Numbered from the stretch's first letter, positions 1 to 7,263 are shown. The stretch is DNA of 22,739 nt from DASPNH01 sp035626675 (GCA_035626675.1 DASPNH010000060.1:1-22739), one strand, 5' to 3'. The notes: generated by a model from the sequence alone, not told the origin. Made by a program: numbers and translations.

Positions 1-176
1 GAGCCTGCAGACGACGAACCCCACGCCGCGCAGCTACGGCGCGCGAGCCTGCAGACGACCAAACCCACGCCGCGCAGCTACGGCGCGCGAGCCTGCAGAC
101 GACGAACCCCACGCCGCGCAGCTACGGCGCGCGAGCCTGCAGACGACCAAACCCACGCCGCGCAGCTACGGCGCGC
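1..176. repeat. Tandem array of 44-bp repeats, alternating two variants
   Basis: Four full units start at 1, 45, 89 and 133, followed by a partial GAGCC at 177. Units 1 and 3 read GACGAACCCC in the middle and units 2 and 4 read GACCAAACCC, so the array is really two identical copies of an 88-bp dimer. Each unit contains CGCCG-8 nt-CGGCG, able to form a short hairpin. There are no unique spacers, so it is not CRISPR. It ends 19 bp before the crotonase start codon and may continue to the left of the window. Confidence 0.95.
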
Positions 177-195
177 GAGCCAAAAGGAGCCGAGC

Positions 196-918
196 ATGAG
201 CGAGAAAGTCACCGTCGAGAACGATGGCCGCGTCCGCATCCTGCGCATCAACCGTCCCGAGCAGCGAAACTGCGTCGACGGCGAAACCGCCGTCGGCCTG
301 GCGAAAGCCATCGAGGACTTCGCCGCCGACGACGGCGCGCGTGTGCTCGTCGTCACCGGTGCCGGCGATCTGGCTTTCTGCGCCGGCGCGGACCTGAAGA
401 ACGGCCCCTCGCTCTTCGCGCACGAATATCTCGACAAGGCCGGTCCCATGGGCTTTGCGCGGCTCGATCCGGACAAGCCCACCATCGCCGCAATCAACGG
501 GTTCTGCTTCGCCGGCGGTGGCGAGCTGGCAGCGTGGTGCGACATCCGCATCGGTGCGGCCAACGCCGAGTTCGGCTGCCTTTCGCGCCGCTGGGGCGTG
601 CCCTATACCGACGGCGGAACCCAGCGCTTCGAGCGCATCCTCGGCACCGGCAACGCGCTCTACATGCTGATGACCGGCGCGCGCCTGAGCGCCCAGCGCG
701 CCTACGAGATCGGGTTCCTGCAGGAGCTCGTCCCCGCCGGTCAGGCGTTGCATCGCGCGCGCGAGCTCGCGCATGCCATCGCCGGCTATCCCAACTTCGA
801 AGGCATCCGCGCCGACCGCCGCGCGCTGCTACGCGGAATGTCGATGGATCTCGACGAAGGTCTGCTGCTGGAGGCGCAGCTGGTGCATCCGGAATGTTTT
901 TACGAGGAGCGGCGCTAG
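196..918 (+). CDS. Crotonase / enoyl-CoA hydratase-isomerase family protein
   Basis: This 240-residue protein is a cytosolic crotonase-fold enzyme acting on an acyl-CoA thioester. The oxyanion-hole segments are visible: CAGADLK at residues 62-68 and AGGGELA at 106-112. E110 matches catalytic Glu144 of rat crotonase, but the position of Glu164 is Ser130. The following motif RRWGVPYTDGGTQR (131-144) is that of a common subgroup annotated only as crotonase/enoyl-CoA hydratase family, with Asp139 conserved in place of the usual GAGG. Ordinary hydratase activity is therefore doubtful, and an isomerase or other acyl-CoA reaction is possible. The start ATG has a good ribosome site (AAAAGGAG, about 7 nt upstream). 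Length is slightly shorter than the usual 255-260 aa. It is a single gene preceded directly by the repeat array; the substrate cannot be told. Confidence 0.9.
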   Translation: MSEKVTVENDGRVRILRINRPEQRNCVDGETAVGLAKAIEDFAADDGARVLVVTGAGDLAFCAGADLKNGPSLFAHEYLDKAGPMGFARLDPDKPTIAAINGFCFAGGGELAAWCDIRIGAANAEFGCLSRRWGVPYTDGGTQRFERILGTGNALYMLMTGARLSAQRAYEIGFLQELVPAGQALHRARELAHAIAGYPNFEGIRADRRALLRGMSMDLDEGLLLEAQLVHPECFYEERR

Positions 919-1120
919 GGTCTGGCGCGCTTCGCTGCCGGCGCGCGCGACGAGTCGCCGCGTCCTCCTGCCTCATAGCGTCGATTCGTCCTGAATACGG
1001 TCCATCGAGGCATTTGCACGCTTGCCAGAGTCGGTGTTATGGGCCCGCTGAGCGACGTGCAGCGGCGCATTCACGCCGCCATGGAGTTGCCGGCCTGCAG
1101 AGGTCGGCGGGGGGTCCGAC

Positions 1121-3127
1121 ATGCTCGATCGCCTGCGGTTTCACTACCGTCCGCCCATCGTCGCGCTTCTCTCGACCGTTCTCTTACTCGTTGCGTCCGC
1201 GCCATCGGGCGCACACCAGGCCAGCACCGTGCGGCTGCAGCTCGCCGGCGCACCGACCGACGGTCCCGTCGATCTCGGCGTCACCAGCAAGGGCGATCTC
1301 AAGATCCAGCTGCGCCTGATCAACATCGATCCCACCTACGACGTGCTGGTTCGCTTCCCGGAGTGCTCCTACGACCAGGTCTCCGGCGGCGTCTTCATGA
1401 CCGATCTCGAAGGCGTCCTGACCGGCGCCATCGCGCCAGGCGCAGGCATGGGCGCCAAGCCCACCGAGAACCCGGAGTGGTCGATCTGCATCGAGTCGGG
1501 CAAGCCGCGCGGCATCTTCCTGCTGGCTCGTGGAGAGTCGGTGGATCTCAAGGCCACCATCGATTTCCGCGCTCTCGGCAAGCAGCACGTCGTGCTCGTC
1601 GGTGAGATGTTCGCGTTCGACCCCGACAACCGCGGCAACGACGTGAACTGGGAGGATCTGCTCGCGCGAAGAAAGCTCGACACCCGCAGGCTCCAGGAAC
1701 TGCTGCGGCGCGGCGCTGCGGCGGGCAAAGTCCCCTTCGACCTATACGCCGACGTCGTCGGTGATCCTGCCAAGGCCCGCTATCGGCTGGCCGATTACGC
1801 CGAGCTGTACCTGAAGGGCCAGCCCACCGACGAAGACGGCGGCGGCCATCGAACCGTCGAGTACGCCGACGGTGCCGTGCCCGTGGACCTCGAGGACTTC
1901 CAGACGTTCAAACCGGTCCTTCCGCGCGATCCGGTCTACGATCCCGATCACGCCAGCGTGCGCCTGGTCCCGACCGACACCAAGGGCCCTCAGCCCGGCG
2001 ACTGCGACTGCCGCGAGCCCTCGCGCACGGACTGCGCCACCTACAACTGCGATGGTCGTGGAGCTGCCAGCGAGGAACCCACGCCGCGCGGAGGCACGAC
2101 CTACACGATCACGGGCCGCTACTCGGCCATGTGGACTGACCACACGCTGCATCCGGCCTGGGGATGGCGCGCGCTTGCATGGTGGAACAGCCCGAGCGGC
2201 TGGGTCGTGCTGGACGAGGACTGGGTGTCGTGGAACGGCAACTACACGCTGAGCTTCAGCCGCGCCGGCTACACCGGTCAGAACCTGCGCATGCAGTTCC
2301 GCGCCTACAATCGCTACTACGAGCCGATGGACGAGGACGACAACAAGTTCCGCTGGATCAATCCGGATCGCACCAACATCTCGACCTCGCACGACGAGGG
2401 CCACTGGTACGCCGACACCGACGGCGGCACTGCCAACGGCCTCGGTGAAGTGTACTTCCGCGCCTACCAGCTGTGGTCGGGCCTGTACCACCGCGGCGGC
2501 ATCGATCCGCTGCGCGACAATCCCATCAAGCTCTACTACCCCAATACCGAGTACGACTGCGGCGACGGCAGCGGCAATCCGTGGAGCTGCGCCAGCACCG
2601 GCGGCACGATCTGGCTGATCGCCTCGCACGGACTCCAGCGCGACGTCGTGCAGCACGAGTTCGGTCATCAGGTGAACAACGAGTTCCACCTGAATCGGCG
2701 GCCTGCCGGCGCCGGCGGCAACCACAGCATCACCGTCTGCTACAACCAGGGCCTGGCGATGCGCGAAGGCTACGCCGACTTCATGCCGTGCTGGGTGCAG
2801 TCGAACCGCTCCTCGCAGCCGCCCTCGGACGTGTGCGGCTACGACATCGAGTCGCCGGGATCGAACTTCTGCAAGTCGCCCGGCAACAACAACGAGGGCT
2901 GGGTGGGCTCGACGTTCTGGGATCTGCACGACAGCCGCGCCGACGGCAACGACGTTCTGTGGTTCAACAGCGAGGGCGCCGCGCATTCGATCTATCTGAG
3001 CGACCCGCCATCGGCCGACGGCGTCTCGCTCGGCATGGACGACTACCAGGACAACTACCGCAACGCGGCCAGCGCCGGTCACGCCAGCTACATCGACGAC
3101 ATCTTCGAGCAGAACGACACGGACTGA
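1121..3127 (+). CDS. Secreted zinc metalloprotease, gluzincin type
   Basis: A 668-residue predicted exported protein. Residues 1-31 form a signal peptide: a basic start, a hydrophobic stretch (IVALLSTVLLLVA) and a likely cut after SGA. The catalytic signature is HEFGH at 512-516, with REGYAD at 548-553 giving the ExxxD pattern (E549 as third zinc ligand, D553) typical of gluzincins. The 33-residue gap between H516 and E549 is longer than the roughly 20 of thermolysin. The N-terminal 30-300 region and the Trp/Tyr-rich region 320-450 look like accessory beta domains; I cannot name them. A run of paired cysteines (CDCREPSRTDC and others) fits an extracytoplasmic protein. A G-rich stretch (GGCGGGGGG) lies just before the ATG. 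It has its own terminator 30 bp downstream. The peptidase family (M4, M36 or other) is not decided. Confidence 0.8.
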   Translation: MLDRLRFHYRPPIVALLSTVLLLVASAPSGAHQASTVRLQLAGAPTDGPVDLGVTSKGDLKIQLRLINIDPTYDVLVRFPECSYDQVSGGVFMTDLEGVLTGAIAPGAGMGAKPTENPEWSICIESGKPRGIFLLARGESVDLKATIDFRALGKQHVVLVGEMFAFDPDNRGNDVNWEDLLARRKLDTRRLQELLRRGAAAGKVPFDLYADVVGDPAKARYRLADYAELYLKGQPTDEDGGGHRTVEYADGAVPVDLEDFQTFKPVLPRDPVYDPDHASVRLVPTDTKGPQPGDCDCREPSRTDCATYNCDGRGAASEEPTPRGGTTYTITGRYSAMWTDHTLHPAWGWRALAWWNSPSGWVVLDEDWVSWNGNYTLSFSRAGYTGQNLRMQFRAYNRYYEPMDEDDNKFRWINPDRTNISTSHDEGHWYADTDGGTANGLGEVYFRAYQLWSGLYHRGGIDPLRDNPIKLYYPNTEYDCGDGSGNPWSCASTGGTIWLIASHGLQRDVVQHEFGHQVNNEFHLNRRPAGAGGNHSITVCYNQGLAMREGYADFMPCWVQSNRSSQPPSDVCGYDIESPGSNFCKSPGNNNEGWVGSTFWDLHDSRADGNDVLWFNSEGAAHSIYLSDPPSADGVSLGMDDYQDNYRNAASAGHASYIDDIFEQNDTD

Positions 3128-3157
3128 GGCCGCGTTCAGCAGCCTGCATTTGCAAGG

Positions 3158-3202
3158 GGCCGGTCAGGACTGCGGACAGCCGCGCCTGACTGGCCTGTTT
3201 TT
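3158..3202 (+). terminator. Rho-independent terminator after the metalloprotease
   Basis: GGCCGGTCAGG (3158-3168) pairs with CCTGACTGGCC (3185-3195) over 11 bp with one G-U pair. An inner GCGG/CCGC stem lies at 3172-3175 and 3180-3183. It is followed by TGTTTTTCTTT. It lies 30 bp after the stop codon of the metalloprotease gene and separates it from the EGF-repeat gene. Confidence 0.85.
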
Positions 3203-3362
3203 CTTTGCGGCGGGAAGCTTCGGCGTTGCAATGGCAGTGCGACGAGAGGCAGGGTGCGCCGTGCGGTGCACGCAGCCGTTTGTCGATGGCGGTGTCTGGC
3301 GCCGGCGGCGCCGACGGGCGAACCGGATCGAACCCATATGCGATGCACCGAGGAGGGCAGCC

Positions 3363-4487
3363 ATGAGCACGTTCACAGCCTGTCGAATTCACGCCGCGAT
3401 CGCGTTCCTCGCCGTCGCATTGGTGACTCTTACCGCGACGACGGCCGATGCCGGCTGCGATCCGGGCCAGTGGGGGCCGACCTGCGCGGAGTGCCCGGGG
3501 GGACAAGCCACGCCGTGCAACAATCACGGCACCTGTGACGAGGGTACCGAAGGCACCGGCACCTGCGCCTGCAACGTCGGCTACACCGGCTTTGCCTGCA
3601 ATCAATGCGGCCCCGACTTCTACGACTACCCAGCGTGCACGCACTGCACCGATTCGGGAACCTGCACCGGCAACGGCGAGTGCAACATGCTCGGCACCTG
3701 TGACTGCGAGCCCCAGTACACTGGAAGCTCGTGCAGCCAGTGCGCGAGCAGCCACTACAACTACCCCTCGTGCGTCTTCTGCGACTCTGCCATGACGTGC
3801 AGCAACCACGGCTCCTGCAATCTCATGGGGACCTGCAACTGCGTTCCCGGCTACGGCGGCACGGCGTGCAACCAGTGCGCCCCCGGCTTTGCCGGCTACC
3901 CGAGCTGCGTAGCGGTCACCACGACCACGTCGACGACGATGCCACTGGCATGTCCGAGCGAGCCCATCGGGACCTGCCTGCAGATCGGCGCCACGGGCAA
4001 GTCGGTCTTCAAGATCAAGAACAGCCAGGACGACACCAAGGATCGGCTGAGCTTCCTGTGGGTCAAGGGCGATGCGTTCAGCCAGCCGGCTACCGACGAC
4101 CCGTCCTCGACCGCCAGCTACCATCTGTGCGTATACGACAGCTTCGGCCCCGTGCAGGCGCATTCCTTTACGATGACGGTCGCGCCAGGCACCGGATGGA
4201 CGGACCTGGATCCCAAGGGATGGCGTTACAAGGATTCGAGCGGCGCCTTCGCAGGCGTCACCGGCATCTCGCTCAAGACCGGCGAGGTCGGCAAGACCAA
4301 GGCGCAGCTGAAGGCGAAGGGCTCGGGCATACCGCTGCCGGCACCGGTGGACGCTGGCCGCTTCTTCTCCGCCGACGAAGGCGTGACCGTGCAGCTCGTC
4401 AACGACGACAGCGGAGCATGCTGGTCGGCCACCTACACTGCGGCGGTCAGAAACCTGCCGACGGCATTCATCGCGACGGCGCCCTGA
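3363..4487 (+). CDS. Secreted EGF-like repeat protein with Thr-rich linker
   Basis: A 374-residue exported protein of unknown role. The start ATG at 3363 is preceded by GGAGG at 8-12 nt; codons further upstream in frame do not look coding. The signal peptide covers about residues 1-30 (hydrophobic 11-23, cut after ADA). Residues 32-182 hold three Cys-rich EGF/laminin-EGF-like repeats with a 45-residue period, marked by YPxCxxC at 89-95 and 134-140 and YPSC at 179-182. A linker of Thr and Ser (186-192) leads to a C-terminal domain (197-374) containing KIKNSQDD, GWRYKD and VQLVNDDSGACW. I associate this domain and linker with secreted proteins of Binatia-like and other deltaproteobacteria-like genomes; that is memory, not a search. 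A cell-surface or adhesive role is only a guess. The stop codon lies inside the first unit of a tandem repeat array. Confidence 0.85.
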   Translation: MSTFTACRIHAAIAFLAVALVTLTATTADAGCDPGQWGPTCAECPGGQATPCNNHGTCDEGTEGTGTCACNVGYTGFACNQCGPDFYDYPACTHCTDSGTCTGNGECNMLGTCDCEPQYTGSSCSQCASSHYNYPSCVFCDSAMTCSNHGSCNLMGTCNCVPGYGGTACNQCAPGFAGYPSCVAVTTTTSTTMPLACPSEPIGTCLQIGATGKSVFKIKNSQDDTKDRLSFLWVKGDAFSQPATDDPSSTASYHLCVYDSFGPVQAHSFTMTVAPGTGWTDLDPKGWRYKDSSGAFAGVTGISLKTGEVGKTKAQLKAKGSGIPLPAPVDAGRFFSADEGVTVQLVNDDSGACWSATYTAAVRNLPTAFIATAP

Positions 4488-4719
4488 GCCGTCGCTTGCG
4501 CCGCAGGCTGCCGCCGCTACGAGACGGTGCGTGAGCCGTCGCTTGCGCCGCACGCCGCCGCCGCTACGAGACGGCGCGTGAGCCGTCGCTTGCGCCGCAC
4601 GCCGCCGCCGCTACGAGACGGCGCGTGAGCCGTCGCTTGCGCCGCACGCCGCCGCCGCTACGAGACGGTGCGTGAGCCGTCGCTTACGCCGCACGCCGCC
4701 GCCGCTACGAGACGGCGCG
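4485..4719. repeat. Tandem array of five 47-bp repeats
   Basis: Units start at 4485, 4532, 4579, 4626 and 4673, each 47 bp and beginning TGAGCCGTCGCTTGCGCCGC, with a partial TGAGCC at 4720. Unit 1 carries several changes (GGCTGCC for CGCCGCC), unit 5 has TTACG for TTGCG, and the ACGGTGCG/ACGGCGCG difference alternates irregularly. The TGA at 4485-4487 is the stop codon of the EGF-repeat gene, and the GTG at 4719-4721 at the last junction is the likely start of the next gene. The unit length is not a multiple of three, so the array is not a coding repeat. Confidence 0.95.
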
Positions 4720-5396
4720 TGAGCCTCGGCAACGCCCTGGAAGTGCACGCGCGACCCGAGCCGCGTCCTTTCGTGCTGCGCATCGCCGCGCTGGCGGCAC
4801 TTGCCGCCAGCCTCGGCGATCTGCTGCTGCTGCTGGCGGCCAATGCCATGCGTCCCGAGCTGTCGGTTCCGGCGCCGCCGGCTGTCCTGCTGCTGGTCGG
4901 AGCGTTGCTCGGTGCTGTCGCCATCCCTTTCTACGCTCTTGGCTACGCCGGCATCGCCGCCCACGTGACCGCGCCGGCGACGGCCTGGACGATTCGCGCA
5001 GCCGGCTTTGCCGGCGCCATCGTCGGCGCCGTCGTGCATCTTCGTACTGCGATGCTGATCCATACCGGGCGCGGGTCGGCGCAGCCGGCGGCATCGCCGC
5101 TTCAGGAAATCTTCGCCGATCCGGTTCTGGTTTGGCTGTGGGCCGCTGCGACGGCGTCGATGGTGACGGCGTCGATGGCCTTTACCTTGGCGGTGATGCG
5201 CGGGCAGATCGGACTGGATTCGCGCGCGCGCCTGCTCAATCCCGTCGTGCTGACGCTTGCCCTGTCACTGGCGGGTTCCATGAGCACGTATGGACAGGCG
5301 TTCCTGGTCCCGATGTCGCCGAACGTGGCGCACTGGCTGTGGTTCGACGTGATGAGCCGGCGTCTGCGAGCGCGCATCGGCAATACGCCCTGGTGA
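4719..5396 (+). CDS. Integral membrane protein of unknown function
   Basis: A 225-residue polytopic membrane protein starting at GTG 4719. A longer in-frame start at GTG 4668 exists, but its first 17 residues would be encoded by the tandem repeat, so I reject it. About five hydrophobic segments are visible: roughly residues 19-40, 54-80, 90-110, 134-157 and 175-198, separated by short charged loops, with LWFDVMSRRLRARIG at the C-terminus. I do not recognise the family with confidence and propose no function. No convincing ribosome site is seen, and the upstream sequence is the repeat array. It ends 6 bp from the convergent isomerase-like gene. Confidence 0.7.
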   Translation: MSLGNALEVHARPEPRPFVLRIAALAALAASLGDLLLLLAANAMRPELSVPAPPAVLLLVGALLGAVAIPFYALGYAGIAAHVTAPATAWTIRAAGFAGAIVGAVVHLRTAMLIHTGRGSAQPAASPLQEIFADPVLVWLWAAATASMVTASMAFTLAVMRGQIGLDSRARLLNPVVLTLALSLAGSMSTYGQAFLVPMSPNVAHWLWFDVMSRRLRARIGNTPW

Positions 5397-5402
5397 TTAC
5401 CG

Positions 5403-6056
5403 TCAGCCGCGACGCCGCAGCCCTCGCTGGCCCATGCGCCACAGCAGCAGATCGATGCGGTCCTGTCCGAAGAAGGGCTCGCCCTCGAACACCATCGTCG
5501 GCACGCCCCAATGTCCCGCATCGGTAAGCGCCTGCTGGTTGGCTTCGATGATGGCATCGTAGCGCGCGGGATCGGCGGCGACGGCGGCATCCATCTGCGC
5601 AAGGTCGAGATCGGCACGGGCGGCCGCGTCGGCCAGATGCGTCCCCTCGTGCCAGCCGATCACCTCGCCGCCCCAGATCACGCGCGAGACCTGATCCAGG
5701 AAGGCCAGGCCACGATCGCGCAATGCCGCTTCGACGCCGAGGCGCGTCAGCCGGTAGATGTACGGCTGCTCTGCGGCGACCTTGCGCGACGGAAACTCCT
5801 GCACGATCGGATCGGGACGCGGCCACCCGAAGGGAAGGCCGAGCTGCTCGGCGATGCGCATCGTGTCGCGCAGCAGGTAGGGCGGCCACAGCGGATTGAC
5901 CTTCTCGAAGAAGTCGGGGACGCGCACCGCCAGAGGCAGCACCGGCCGGACGCGAATGTCGACGTCGAACTCGGCCGCCACCTGCACGAGGCGCCCGGTG
6001 GCAAGGTAGGAGTACGGGCTGCGAAAGGACCAGAACAGATCGATCGACAGGCTCAT
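5403..6056 (-). CDS. 2-hydroxychromene-2-carboxylate isomerase-like (DsbA/kappa-GST fold)
   Basis: A 217-residue cytosolic thioredoxin-fold protein. The N-terminus has FWSFRSPYSYLA (residues 8-19), the family signature; Ser13 corresponds to the catalytic Ser11 of the naphthalene-pathway isomerase that uses glutathione. The C-terminal GVPTMVFEGEPFFGQDRID motif contains the conserved cis-proline and the FxGQDR segment. Length matches the family (about 200-220 aa). Family members isomerise 2-hydroxychromene-2-carboxylate to trans-o-hydroxybenzylidenepyruvate, but many homologues outside aromatic degradation operons have unknown substrates. No such operon is present here. The start has GGGGGTGA 5-12 nt upstream. 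It is divergent from greB (101-bp gap) and convergent with the membrane-protein gene. Confidence 0.88.
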   Translation of the reverse strand: MSLSIDLFWSFRSPYSYLATGRLVQVAAEFDVDIRVRPVLPLAVRVPDFFEKVNPLWPPYLLRDTMRIAEQLGLPFGWPRPDPIVQEFPSRKVAAEQPYIYRLTRLGVEAALRDRGLAFLDQVSRVIWGGEVIGWHEGTHLADAAARADLDLAQMDAAVAADPARYDAIIEANQQALTDAGHWGVPTMVFEGEPFFGQDRIDLLLWRMGQRGLRRRG

Positions 6057-6157
6057 GCATCACCCCCGGACAAGGTGGCGGAAGCTATCCCGGCCGCCGC
6101 TTCCCCGCTACTCTCGCCAGAGCGACGCCGCAAAGTCCGCCGCGCCGCACGACGACG

Positions 6158-6718
6158 ATGAGCAAGGCATTCACCCGCGAGTCCGACGGCGACGATGACG
6201 ACGATCTGGACGCCGCAGAAGGGACCGAACCCGGAGCACCGGTAAAGAACTACATCACGCCGGCGGGCTACCAGCGCCTCAACGACGAGCTTGCACGACT
6301 GTGGGAGACCGATCGTCCCAAGCTGGTCGAGACCATCGCCTGGGCCGCCAGCAACGGCGACCGCTCCGAGAACGGCGACTACATCTACGGCAAGCGCAAG
6401 CTGCGCGAGATCGACCGGCGCATCCGCTTCCTCTCCAAGCGCCTGGATCGCGCCGAGGTCGTCGACAATACGGGCAGGCAGCACGAGCAGGTCTTCTTCG
6501 GCGCGACCGTGACGGTGGCCGACGAGGATGGCGGCGAGCGAACCATCAGCATCGTCGGGGTCGACGAGCTCGACCCGGCACGAGGACGCGTCTCGTGGAT
6601 GTCCCCCATCGCCAAAGCGCTCATGAAGGCGTGCGTGGGTGATGTGGTCACGCTGCAGACGCCGCGCGGCCCCGAGCAGCTCGAAGTCGTCGCGATCCGT
6701 TACGATCCGCTGCCCTAG
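6158..6718 (+). CDS. greB: Transcription elongation factor GreB
   Basis: A 186-residue cleavage factor that enters the secondary channel of RNA polymerase and rescues backtracked complexes by stimulating transcript cleavage. It starts MSKAFTRESD, as GreB proteins usually do. The N-terminal coiled coil covers about residues 31-105 (KNYITPAGYQRL onward). The tip motif SNGDRSENGDYIYGK places Asp68 and Glu71 where the Mg-coordinating acids of Gre factors sit. The C-terminal FKBP-like domain covers about 112-186. An acidic insert DGDDDDDLD (10-18) lengthens the N-terminal arm compared with Escherichia coli GreB (158 aa). No clear ribosome site is visible. A GC-only inverted repeat (CGCGCGC/GCGCGCG, 6720-6736) follows the stop codon, without a T-run. 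Confidence 0.95.
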   Translation: MSKAFTRESDGDDDDDLDAAEGTEPGAPVKNYITPAGYQRLNDELARLWETDRPKLVETIAWAASNGDRSENGDYIYGKRKLREIDRRIRFLSKRLDRAEVVDNTGRQHEQVFFGATVTVADEDGGERTISIVGVDELDPARGRVSWMSPIAKALMKACVGDVVTLQTPRGPEQLEVVAIRYDPLP

Positions 6719-6770
6719 TCGCGCGCGCAGCGCGCGTGGGCGACGAACACTCGTGCTCGGCCAGACGCAT

Positions 6771-6795
6771 TGCGTTGCGATGTCAGCGCAACGCA
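6771..6795. other. 9-bp perfect hairpin upstream of structured element copy 1
   Basis: TGCGTTGCG (6771-6779) pairs with CGCAACGCA (6787-6795) around a 7-nt loop. It lies between greB and the conserved part of the non-coding element. It may be the 5' part of that RNA or an operator-like inverted repeat. Copy 2 has a different hairpin in a comparable place (CTTGGC and GCCAAG around 10079-10100). Nothing else is recognised in 6719-6861. Confidence 0.5.
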
Positions 6796-6861
6796 TCGTC
6801 GCTGCGTAGCGCACGACGTCCACGGCGAGCCCTAGTATCCCTGTGGGCGACGACCACCGTC

Positions 6862-7237
6862 CATCGCGGGACGCATCCCGCGACGATACGTTCCAAAACG
6901 GGAAGAGCCTTGGTCACCCCTGCGAGCAAAAGCGCATGCATCCGCGGCGTTGGGCGTCGATGCCATGTTGGCCCGCGCCTTGCTCTTTCCCGGTCATCGA
7001 TCGCGGAACGCCGAAGAGGGAAACGGCCGGGGACGCGACGAGGCGGAGCGCAGGCATCGGGGGCAGCGCACTGCCGGGGGATTTTCGGGGATGACCGTGG
7101 GGACGGTCGACGGTGGCGGTTGCGGATGAGGTTCGACGGTCGGTCACGGGTGGCTTTGGACCGATAGTCGAAAACAAGAGACCCTACGCTTCGGCTCGCA
7201 GCGTGCAGGCGACCCGAAGCGTGGGGTCTCTTTTTTT
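6862..7237 (+). ncRNA. Candidate structured RNA, copy 1 (paralogue of 10111-10545)
   Basis: This stretch shares ordered blocks with 10111-10545. Examples are a 15-nt identical block at 6978-6992 (10237-10251), GGCATCGGGGGC near 7053, CGGTCACGGGTGG at 7141-7153, and a 41-nt identical block at 7187-7227 (10496-10536). Helices visible in both copies: TCGCGGGA/TCCCGCGA (6864-6871, 6876-6883); GAGCAA with TTGCTC (6924-6929, 6980-6985); the directly adjoining TTTCCC with GGGAAA (6986-6991, 7018-7023); and GACCGT-GGGG-ACGGTC (7093-7108). It ends in a strong terminator. Small indels between the copies shift every reading frame, arguing against a protein. It sits between the convergent greB and a minus-strand operon, so it may be a separate small RNA or a long 3' extension of the greB transcript. 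The 5' end is not defined. I recognise no known RNA family. Confidence 0.6.
7176..7237 (+). terminator. Strong terminator, probably bidirectional
   Basis: An 18-bp stem pairs 7177-7194 with 7214-7231, with only one G-U pair (T7184 with G7224), and is followed by a 7-nt T-run (7231-7237). The apical part can add TCGC/GCGA. On the minus strand the same hairpin is followed by CTTGTTTTCG, so it can also end the operon whose last gene stops at 7264. Confidence 0.92.
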
Positions 7238-7263
7238 CGCCCGGCGGTCGAGCGGAAAGCCGC

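Noticed and set aside
1..176. CRISPR array
   Set aside because: Units are directly adjacent with no unique spacers, and no cas genes are present.
1014..1042. Possible promoter TTGCAC with a 17-bp spacer before the metalloprotease gene
   Set aside because: The downstream hexamer TTATGG is a poor -10 match; too weak to list as a feature.
1742..3082. Long minus-strand open frame inside the metalloprotease gene
   Set aside because: It is a codon shadow of a GC-rich gene: low-complexity Val/Ala/Arg composition, no motif, and the + strand frame has a signal peptide and HExxH.
4668..4718. Upstream GTG start for the membrane protein
   Set aside because: The added residues would be encoded wholly by the tandem repeat unit; GTG 4719 is preferred.
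6736..7167. Open frames in the first structured element that give proteins resembling those from the second element
   Set aside because: The resemblance appears in several frames on both strands at once, as expected from nucleotide similarity. Indels between the copies break each frame, and no ribosome site is seen.
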